Assembly (NCBI GenBank): GCA_013286935.1
Contig: JABDES010000002.1
Coordinates: 1 to 64,000, forward strand
Direction: 5' to 3'
DNA length: 64,000 nt
Origin: Candidatus Babelota bacterium
GTDB taxonomy: Bacteria; Babelota; Babeliae; Babelales; Vermiphilaceae
The position numbers and the translations under genes are program-made. Below the pieces are notes generated by a model. It was not told where the DNA came from, did not search any database, and worked only from the letters and a program-made list of their open reading frames with translations. The first letter of the stretch is position 1. The number at the start of each line of letters is the position of its first letter. Shown one piece after another: positions 49,425-58,600 of this stretch.

Positions 49425-50220
49425 ATGTCTATTGAAAAACCGGACAATGAGTTACGCAGAAGTTTATCGGTAACAAAAATACTAGCCGTATGCCTTTTGG
49501 CATTGCTCACTACGTGTATGATAACACCTCAGGATAGTAACTCACCTGATAATTTTCCTGCCAAACTCACACAGCTACGTGAATTTGTACATGATCTTCA
49601 ACAAAAAGGCTTGTTTGATGGTGAAGTATTAATAGCGCAGGGTAAAACCATACTAGAGCATTTCTGTAGCCCTGACGTTGAAGCGGCTGCCAAAAATGGC
49701 GGTCAACCGCAGTTTTTGATCGGATCGGTCTCTAAACAATTCACTGCTGTTGCTCTACTAAAGGCATTATACGATATCAGTCCAGAAAATGATGTAGAAG
49801 GCAAATGTGCTTGGATAGTAAAACAACTTTATAAACCGCTTTCCAAATTCTTGCCAGCTGATGCACCACTATGGTCAGGCGCTATGCCGGCATGGGCACA
49901 TACCGTTACACTGCATCACTTACTAACGCACACGAGCGGCATTGCTCAGCCGATTGGCAATCTATTTAGAACAAAAGGCTTTGAAGGCGTGTGGGCTTTC
50001 TTAAGTAGCCCACATAGTCCACATGAATTAATCCGCATGGTAATTGATGCACCAGTCGAGTTTGGTCCGGGAAAAAATTATTCCTATTCCAATGTGGGTT
50101 ACACCTTACTCACTGAAGTTGTTGGCGCATTAACCAATATGCCATTTGCACACTATCTGCAGTACGCTATTTTTGAGCCACTTGAAATGACTAAAACCTG
50201 TCATCCACAGCTCTGTCCAC
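49425..50220 (+). pseudogene. Truncated class C beta-lactamase-like serine hydrolase
   Basis: SVSKQFTAVALL (SxxK), HHLLTHTSGIAQP, YSYSNVGYTLL (YxN); homology appears to end about 50220 and no HxGG box; ORF continues to 50411 in unrelated sequence. Confidence 0.7.
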
Positions 50221-50323
50221 CTGGTGTAAGCCAGAAGGTTTCGTGTGGCAATGTATATTTAATAAGCAAAATATTATTTTGTTCATTAAGAAGCGCGACA
50301 CGAGCAGTGATTCGTTCAATCAT
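50217..50323 (-). pseudogene. NUDIX hydrolase 5' fragment
   Basis: Minus-strand translation MIERITARVALLNEQNNILLIKYTLPHETFWLTPGG, then sequence diverges and stops. Confidence 0.6.
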
Positions 50324-50335
50324 GATGTCTTTCTC

Positions 50336-50600
50336 TCAATATCCTATTTGCTGGGCAATGTATTTAAGTGATCGTAAGCCTTCACGTTCAAGACTAGGCC
50401 CAGATTTATGACCATACAAAAACAAGTATTGCGCTATGGTACAATTCTCTAGAGCGTGCTAATTTCCATGTTTCTTCCGTTATGTTATAAACAGAAGTCA
50501 CGATTATATCAGGTTTGTAGTTTTTGCGTAAGGTGAGTATGAATGGGTAGTAATGTATAGCCCAAAATAGCGCCTATAACATAGCACTTCTTTAAGTGAA
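50336..50600 (-). pseudogene. Frameshifted gene remnant upstream of the NUDIX fragment
   Basis: ALFWAIHYYPFILTLRKNYKPDIIVTSVYNITEETWKLARSRELYHSAILVFVWS then, in another frame, HKSGPSLEREGLRSLKYIAQQIGY*. Confidence 0.4.
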
Positions 50601-50664
50601 AATGAAGTGCAGCAAATCGGCAATTGGTAACTGATACGTTGTTTGATCACACAGATCATTCATT

Positions 50665-51039
50665 GTGCCGATCGTTTGGTTTTTTGCACACTATACATGC
50701 CAGCAATGGGAGCAGGGATTTATCAATACTGATGATGCATTCCGCACAACTGCTGTTGAAAATCTAGCACAGGTACATTTGGTGCGAGCCTCCTTTGCAA
50801 GTGATTACATGAGTGCTAAATTAACCGATAAAGCAGATGCCAATATGCGTTCTGAAAGCGCTTTGTGGACGTCTTACCATATCGCTAGTTTCATACTGAG
50901 CGCAATCTATTTAGGATCACTATTTTTATTGCTTGCGGTTTTGTCGTGGCAAGTGCACCATGGCATAATTTCATTTACCTGCGCTTTGGGTCTTGCTGTC
51001 ACCTACACACAAAGCACCAGTGAATCAGTCGTACTCTAA
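50665..51039 (+). CDS. Small membrane protein or fragment
   Basis: 124-aa ORF with two hydrophobic segments; stop overlaps the convergent gene 51025..52653. Confidence 0.3.
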   Translation: MPIVWFFAHYTCQQWEQGFINTDDAFRTTAVENLAQVHLVRASFASDYMSAKLTDKADANMRSESALWTSYHIASFILSAIYLGSLFLLLAVLSWQVHHGIISFTCALGLAVTYTQSTSESVVL

Positions 51040-52653
51040 CCCTGCTGGAGGCAGAGGAACGTGTTTTGTTGGGACTAATACACCACCCCACTCATCCTGT
51101 ATTGATTTATCCACCGCAGTGAAGCGAAGAAAAAGATTATCGTCATTACTATAAGATGCCTTATGGAGATTAAATGGCCACAGGCCAGTGTTTCCTGAAG
51201 TAGAGTGGGAACAGTTAAGGGTATCGTAACAACGGAATGAAGGTAGGACAGCAGTGTTTTTGTCGTATTTACCTCTGCGTTCAGGAGGGTATTTTATTTT
51301 TAATTCACCTCGTCCCTCAAGGTGATAGAAATACTGAAACATTTGAGGATAGCTATTGTATATAATTTGCTTTAATGGTCCCATTTTGTCGTAATATGGA
51401 GGTGTTTTGCCGTTCGTTCCAAAAATTTGGCCAGCCAATCCACTCCTTCCTCTTTCAATATTAAGATCTATGAGCGCATGCTGCATAGCTTCAATAAGAT
51501 TTGGATTGTGATGACTTACTATCTGAAATCCATTTTCAAAGCCAAGATGTCCACCACGGGCCATGACAATACCATTTTTTTCAAGGTTTCCGATTGTTTC
51601 ACTGTCAAATAACTGATCGCAAGTCAGCGGCTGCATATCTACATCGGCAGCTACTGCCGCTTCAGTTTCTTTGGTCCTGATGCTATTAACTTCTATTATC
51701 GCACGTACCAGATCAACGCGAAAATACACAGGTGTTTGCGCTGAAAACACTTCACTATTTTGCTGCACCTCAGGTAAATTGCGTATATCACGCAACAGTA
51801 TCGGCGCACTATATGCCTGTTGCTCGGTCAATTGATCAATAATAAGACGTGTTCTTTGGACGGCTTCTGGTGGGGTCATGAAGCTGTCAAACCACAGATT
51901 AACCGTTCCTCCCTGTGTATTGATTGCCCATTGTATGACAGGATCAAGCAATTTTTCTCGTAGCTGCTCTTCATTTGCAGCGGGATGAATAAACTGCTGA
52001 TTTCGCTCCAATTCTCTATTGAGCCACATAAGATTGACTGTGTATTTTCGGTCTTGAGGTCGCGCGAGCTCTGCATCAGGATATGGAGTTGGTATCCAAT
52101 CATCTGTCATTGAAGGATTAATGGGCACTATAACTGGTTTGATCGCTTCAGCAGTAGAGTCTTCAGGTTGATTATCATCGATAAAGGCAGGCATCTCATT
52201 GCTTGTTCCGTTATCCTCTGATGGATTTGAAGGTGGCCTATCACTTGCGCCATCACCACCTGATGGACTAGGCGATAGTGGGCTATCTGATACAACATCA
52301 TCACCTCTATGATCTGCATTATTTTGCTCACTGAATGGCATGGCAGCTTGTTTTACGTTCGTCCAATAGGGTATTTGTATGCCTGATCGAGCGGCATATA
52401 TAACAGCGCAAGCACCGCCAGCTATGGACAATATGCTCAAAATCTTTTTCTTGTGCACCCAGCCAGCACTCAAAAATGCTTTTGCCTTCGTTTTAACAAC
52501 AATAAAATGAGCATTATCAAAAAGTGTTGAGTCTTGGCTTTTTTTAGGTTTAATAGATTCAATAGGCTCACTAGACCGTGTCAACGATGCCGTAGCAACT
52601 ATCAATATCCCGGCTAGAACGGAAGGAAGTATAGTGTATATCTTTGATTGCAT
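51025..52653 (-). CDS. Putative glycosyltransferase-like (GT-A, DXD) secreted/anchored protein
   Basis: YTVNLMWLNRE, GGTVNLWFDS, VYFRVDLVRAIIE..., AADVDMQPL (DXD-like); N-terminal signal + TM + disordered S/P/G/D linker. Confidence 0.55.
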   Translation of the reverse strand: MQSKIYTILPSVLAGILIVATASLTRSSEPIESIKPKKSQDSTLFDNAHFIVVKTKAKAFLSAGWVHKKKILSILSIAGGACAVIYAARSGIQIPYWTNVKQAAMPFSEQNNADHRGDDVVSDSPLSPSPSGGDGASDRPPSNPSEDNGTSNEMPAFIDDNQPEDSTAEAIKPVIVPINPSMTDDWIPTPYPDAELARPQDRKYTVNLMWLNRELERNQQFIHPAANEEQLREKLLDPVIQWAINTQGGTVNLWFDSFMTPPEAVQRTRLIIDQLTEQQAYSAPILLRDIRNLPEVQQNSEVFSAQTPVYFRVDLVRAIIEVNSIRTKETEAAVAADVDMQPLTCDQLFDSETIGNLEKNGIVMARGGHLGFENGFQIVSHHNPNLIEAMQHALIDLNIERGRSGLAGQIFGTNGKTPPYYDKMGPLKQIIYNSYPQMFQYFYHLEGRGELKIKYPPERRGKYDKNTAVLPSFRCYDTLNCSHSTSGNTGLWPFNLHKASYSNDDNLFLRFTAVDKSIQDEWGGVLVPTKHVPLPPAGLEYD

Positions 52654-52978
52654 AGCAGGCTCTGTGTTTAATGATACATTTATGGCATAAAAACTATTTT
52701 ATATATTCTCGACTGTTTGAACTATTATTATATAATTATGACAGATAAAATATTTTCGTCAATAAGAACACTTTGATGGTAATTTCTTGTTAGACTTGGA
52801 CATATATATCGGGACTTTCATCTATCTCTTAAACCCGCTAATCACCGTTGCTTTGCACCCCATCTTGTTTTTATAAGTATTTTTGAATTAATTAAAATTT
52901 GACTTTTTTGAAAAATTATCTATAATTGATTAATATCGCGTACAACATTAACGTTGAAAACGCTAAAAAGGGCTATTA

Positions 52979-53953
52979 ATGTATTACAAATTAAATCCTA
53001 CAATTGCTTCTCTGGCACTAATGGTTGGTGTGGCATTTGCCCAAGACAGCATAGACCGCGCAATGCCTTTTACTATTGAAAATCCTACTGATACAATCAA
53101 AAAAACGATTGATGAAATAATCATCGAAGGCTATTTTCAAACACGTGACGCCGTCAATCTGCATTATCGGTTCATGGTTCGCCCGCAAGCTACGAGTACC
53201 ATCATTGTTAGTTGTGGCTGCTGGCCAGGAGATAAAGATGGCTACCTATCGCTTGCTGGTGCACTACCTACTAACTGTAATATACTTTTTTATGATGGCC
53301 GTGGACGCGGCAAGAGTGATTATAACTCTTTTTATTTGCCGCGCGCAGAGCTTGGATCAGGATTAATACAGACAGCAACTTTTTCCTACGGAATAAAAGA
53401 GCGTCTAGATGTTATAGCCGCGGTAGAATTTGCCAACAAACAAATGCAAGGGCTACCCTGTATACTTCTTGGGTTTTGTGGAGGAGCTTATAATAGTCTA
53501 CATGCAGCAATAGCTTTAAAGCATGAAAATAAATTAAAGGCATTAAATATTATAGGTATTGTTGTTGATAGCGGCTTTGGCCGGATTAAAGATGCTTTTG
53601 ATTCTAACGTTAAAAATTGGGCCGATGACCATCTACCAAGTTTTTTTGCGCCTATTCTTTGTTGCGTTATACACACTTTTTTAGCACCATTAATTAACGA
53701 TAAAGAAACAAATCTTTTGGGTATCATTAATCAACTGCAACTTCCGATTATGTTTATACATAGTAAAGATGATAATGCCGTGCCAATTAATGTAGCGTAT
53801 GAATTAGCCAATCAGATAGATAAAGACCGTAAGCATTGTTGGTGGATTACTGAGCCATCAAAGCATATTGAGCACTACAACCGATATCCATCTTTGTACA
53901 AAGAAAAAATTACCGAATTCATATTATTTGCCACGAATTATAGCGCACCATAA
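52979..53953 (+). CDS. Secreted alpha/beta hydrolase
   Basis: Signal peptide; ILFYDGRGRGKSD, ILLGFCGGAYNS nucleophile-elbow-like, IMFIHSKDDNAVP, SKHIEHYNRYP. Confidence 0.7.
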   Translation: MYYKLNPTIASLALMVGVAFAQDSIDRAMPFTIENPTDTIKKTIDEIIIEGYFQTRDAVNLHYRFMVRPQATSTIIVSCGCWPGDKDGYLSLAGALPTNCNILFYDGRGRGKSDYNSFYLPRAELGSGLIQTATFSYGIKERLDVIAAVEFANKQMQGLPCILLGFCGGAYNSLHAAIALKHENKLKALNIIGIVVDSGFGRIKDAFDSNVKNWADDHLPSFFAPILCCVIHTFLAPLINDKETNLLGIINQLQLPIMFIHSKDDNAVPINVAYELANQIDKDRKHCWWITEPSKHIEHYNRYPSLYKEKITEFILFATNYSAP

Positions 53954-54105
53954 TTTTGATCAATGCCTCATTTTTAGCTATCATTACATTCAGATATCAC
54001 GTATAACGGCGATATAAGTGATACGCAGGCGTTATAAAAATGTATACTTTCGCTATCTAAATGTATTTAGGAATTATAATTAATATTTCAACAATGGAAT
54101 AAGCT

Positions 54106-54315
54106 ATGGTATTACGTAAAATGGGCAACAATGGAAAATGTGCACATTGCTCTAACTGCACACAAAGTGCTACGCGTATTTGTTCATTGTGCAGCGCTAA
54201 TTTATGCAATCAACATAATGAATACCATACAGGTGATAACGATGAATGCGATCCAGATTATGTTCTTCCATTAATAAATTCACCGCGATCTGGCGTATGC
54301 GGCTATATGGGTTGA
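54106..54315 (+). CDS. Small zinc-finger (B-box-like) protein
   Basis: CAHCSNCTQSATRICSLCSANLCNQHNEYHTGDNDEC. Confidence 0.55.
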   Translation: MVLRKMGNNGKCAHCSNCTQSATRICSLCSANLCNQHNEYHTGDNDECDPDYVLPLINSPRSGVCGYMG

Positions 54316-54342
54316 TTTACTACAAAAATGAGCAAAAGAGGA

Positions 54343-54606
54343 TTATCCAGAATATCTCAAAGGATAAGATTCTGGGTGCTTAAAATAATCCATGTCTACG
54401 TCTATATCCAAATCGGGCCAGTGAACGTGATGCCCATGAAACAATTGCAGGTTATAAATCTGACCAATGCTGGCTTTTAAAAACCAAGGAAAATCTTCAA
54501 AAGGCATGAAAAATGCTTCATCTTTGACTAATATCCAAACCCCTTTATCAGAAATAGTTTGCACATTAGCATTTGAAATGTTTTTTCCATAAACAGTTGG
54601 GCTCAT
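54343..54606 (-). CDS. DUF2442-like protein
   Basis: VWILVKDEAFFMPFEDFPWFLKASIGQIYNLQLFHGHHVHWPDLDIDVDMDYFKHPE. Confidence 0.7.
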   Translation of the reverse strand: MSPTVYGKNISNANVQTISDKGVWILVKDEAFFMPFEDFPWFLKASIGQIYNLQLFHGHHVHWPDLDIDVDMDYFKHPESYPLRYSG

Positions 54607-54780
54607 TTTTACTTCTTTATCGTTGCTTAAATAGAAACTTGTCTGTCATTATGCCAAAGGATGTCCAACATTGCTATAATCGAAAAAAAATAGATTTGGC
54701 ATTTACGACCCCAAAAAAATTTTCTATAATGGATTTTTTGTATTGAAAATTAAAAACAACATAATGAGCGAAGGTTTAAA

Positions 54781-55605
54781 ATGAAGCTACTTTCAATAAT
54801 TACTTTGTTTACCCTTAGTTTCTGCACACTGACAACAGCAATGCATCATGACGGTGCATCCATCGAAGCACTCATTACAGCTGGTAATCTTGATGCATTC
54901 AAGCAGGCAGAAACGCAGCTGGAGGAGTTGGCATACTGGGAAATAAAAAATTTGTTAGAGTTGGCTACACATAAGCAAACCTGCCTGCAAATAGCATGTG
55001 ATCTTGCAAAAGACACCATGTGGAATGACTTTAAATCTATCATTACAGAAATACAAGCAACGGGAGAGCAGCAGTGTACACAATATATAACGGAACAAAA
55101 ACAACAAGCTGGGATATCTAATATGCAAGCTTACTTTCCAGATATTGATGAAGGGTTTGCATGTATTGGTAGTGTCGCCTATATGGAACAATACCTTACA
55201 GACGAACTATCCAAGGAAACATGCGAAGTAAATGCATTAAACATTCTTGCCGAACAAACCAATCCAGTCTCATCACGATTTAAAGCAATGCATTTTATTA
55301 AAAAAATTGGCCTTGATGATGCAAGGTCTAATGTGCTCAGCCAGATAATGGAGCACCATGAAAAAGAGGCGCAGGAAACTTTAGGAAGAGTGCTCACAAG
55401 CATAGCCTTTTGGGTAAATGTTACTAACATAACAGCTGATGAGCGTACTACTATGTTAAACCACTATCTGCAAAATAGTCTTCAAAAAGAACAACCCGTC
55501 TTCGCGCACATGAGCACTACACTCCAAAAACATTTTGATTTATTTGAGGTCAAGACGATAGGCGATGGCAAGATGCTCAGATTTAAAGCAACCAAAAAAA
55601 TTTAA
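54781..55605 (+). CDS. Secreted hypothetical protein, possible paralog of 61293..62168
   Basis: Signal peptide MKLLSIITLFTLSFCTLTTAM; shared architecture and motifs (FK...L....I..LL..A..Q......A..LA...W..F...I.EIQ..G..Q). Confidence 0.55.
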   Translation: MKLLSIITLFTLSFCTLTTAMHHDGASIEALITAGNLDAFKQAETQLEELAYWEIKNLLELATHKQTCLQIACDLAKDTMWNDFKSIITEIQATGEQQCTQYITEQKQQAGISNMQAYFPDIDEGFACIGSVAYMEQYLTDELSKETCEVNALNILAEQTNPVSSRFKAMHFIKKIGLDDARSNVLSQIMEHHEKEAQETLGRVLTSIAFWVNVTNITADERTTMLNHYLQNSLQKEQPVFAHMSTTLQKHFDLFEVKTIGDGKMLRFKATKKI

Positions 55606-55669
55606 ACTCAAGCTCAAAAACAAACAGCACGTCATAACTCCTTCATGTACATCACGATAGGCATTAATC

Positions 55670-58600
55670 TTGAAAAAAAATATTTTCGCATCACTGTTCT
55701 GCCTGGCTTTTTCAATTTCAATATTCCATATTTCCTTTGCTATGGAACCAGACGGGCACCATTATCACTTGAATATAAAAAAACTCCTGAACTCTGCTAA
55801 CGAAGTCAAGATAGAAATCACTAAAAAATCTAAAATTTTTGGTGCATCAAATCCCCAGGTTGCTCCTCAAACCGGTTCATTGATTGCAAATTTTGCAACA
55901 CGTACGTGCAATGGCGAACAGAACCTATTTGCGCCCTTTAATGTACACCAAAGAATAGTATTTGGTGACGTATCAACCCCCGATTGTTTTTTATGGAGCA
56001 TTCCGGATTTTGGCCTACTCAAGGTGCAGCAGGACGGGTCTGTTTGTTTTGGACAAGAAGAAGATAGTGCGCCATTGGCACATGATGAGTTAACGTTTGA
56101 TACGCCAAACACATTGTTTTTGGCATCACTAAAAGTTGCTGCCTTAAAAATCAATTCAAAAGTAGCGCAACTGTGCCAGGCTTTGGTAGCAGATCGAGTG
56201 CATGTTGATGGCTATGTAAAAAACAGTGGGTGCGTAAAAACAAAGCAGCTGTTAGGACAGGCAGATTTTGTAAATGAAGGGATTTTAGAGCTTGAAGGCA
56301 CACAGCAAAAACCAGCGATCTTAGGCATCAAAAAATTTCAAAACAAAAATAAACTCTCTATCTTACAGGCAAAAGTACACTCTTCTAATTTGCAGATAAC
56401 AGCCAATAACAAAGAATTTACCAACGGAAGTGGTGCTACTTTTGAAATATTGCATTCATTTTTTACCAAATCTGCGCAGATAAACAATAAAGGAAATATG
56501 ATATGTCAACAAGCAAATATTTCTAGCTCCGGTACTGCATGGTTCAATACCGGCAATTGGTTAATGGATACTGTTACCTGCGTAGATCCGCTTAACGTTG
56601 TAAATGAGGGAACTCTCACCCTTAAAAATAGTTCTTTGAACTTTGGACAGTTAAAAAACAATAGTGATGTTGAAATATGTAGCGGAATATACACAATAGG
56701 CACTTTGATCAATAAGCGATTGCGCTTACTTGATAAAAATTGGGTAGTTACTGATGACCCTAAATACCAGGCTCCATTTGGATGCCAATCACCAGATAGA
56801 TTGCTATTTACGAATCCGCCTAAAACAGACTCTGGGATGAATTCTTGCCTTGGAGAAATTGAATGTCAACGTAATTTAGTTTATGAACTTGAAGCTATGC
56901 CAAGTATACTGCGAGCTCAAGCCGAATCGGTTATATGTTGTTCATACAAACGTGTACGACATATAAACCAGTTTAAAGCGCTATCGACCCCTATCTACAA
57001 AGGTTCCAGCTACTGTACTGGTAGAGTTACAGGTTACTGTGATCCTGTAAGCATGGTCAATGGAGAGTTTGATTTTCCCAATATTGGCCACTTAGAATTA
57101 TTTGTAAATGGACCATTGGCTATTTCTTCTTTAAAAGCTCCGGAGCTTTCATTGTATGTTACCGGTCCACTTGTTGTGGGTAAAGATAATGAACATTTGG
57201 GGATAATAGCTGCCACCAGTGGACCATTAACGGTTTCAGCTGATGAAATCGATGGACGTTATGCAAAATTTTACGGAAAAGGAAGAACTCAGATCAGCTC
57301 CATCTACAAGGATATTCTTGTGGGCGCTCCGATATCAAAAGGGCCGTTTTTATATGGGCAAAACGGAAGCTATATCGCAAGTGATGCTAATTTAATCATT
57401 CAAGCGGGCAAAGAATTAAACGTGCGCTATGGACAAATTTTTAGCCAAGGTAAACAAACTCATTTGGCAAAAACAAGCGTGAGTAATGTTGCTGGTACAT
57501 TCACCAGCCATAATGATATTGAGATTCATACGCCAAAATTTTTTAATATACGAGACGCTATCTACAATCAGCCTATTCCAAACTGGACCTGGGCTTATTC
57601 TGGTTGCTACAACCAATGTGAAAGTTCAGATAAGGCCGTGATGGGTGCTTTAGAAAATATTATCTTTAATGTAGCCGAAGGTACTAATGTCGCAAGTTCT
57701 ATTTTGGCCGGTAAAAATATTCTCTATACCTCTTTTGTATCACAAAAGCCTTCTTTTGGGCAATTTGCTGCTTCCAGTCAGCCTCCTACGACAACTCGAC
57801 CAACTTCGTTTACCAGCGTTGGCCGTGATAATTATGGTTGGGGACGTAATGATAAAGTTGGCTATCAACGACAGCAGAGTCCATGTAGTAGCTACTCAAG
57901 CACTATTCTTGCAGGACAAACTATTGAAATCGCAACAGGTGATTTTGTTATCACAGGCAATGCAAACGCACCTCTTGTTTCAATCGAAGCAAATACCGCA
58001 TTGTTTGGCAATACGAGCCTCTCACGTCAAACCCTGAATCCAACAAAGCCAACGGTGGTTGATGTTACACAATATATGCAAGAACAAGCGCAAAGGCCTG
58101 GTGTCTATCGATTAGGCGCCAATGGTCGTGTTACAACAGAATTCCCGCTTGGTGCAGCATCTGTTGCGCAACAAGGGGATCTTGTATTGCTTGAAAATCC
58201 TGGGTGCGCTACGCCATTGCGTTGGAAAGATATCTTTAATCCATTGAATTCAATAAATCTCGACTCGCATTTGCAGCAATTACTGGCAAATCTGGCAGGC
58301 AAGGTATATGCAGGAAAAGCAAAAGGGAATAATCTTTCGACTATTTTTTGGGCTAATGCAAATAAGTGGCGACGACAAAATAATAAAGAAATTATGTCTC
58401 AATCTGATATGCAAAATGTAACTAAATCTATGCTGCTTTCTCAAATTTGTCAGAACGGTCTGAGCGAACAACAACAAATATTACTGTGTATTGCTCCGCA
58501 AGATATCAACCCTTACCAAGATCAGGGAGATATCGTAGCCGATGAGTTTACTTGCAAGACGGAAGGTGACCAAATTCATTTAAATAATCGCATTGTTACT

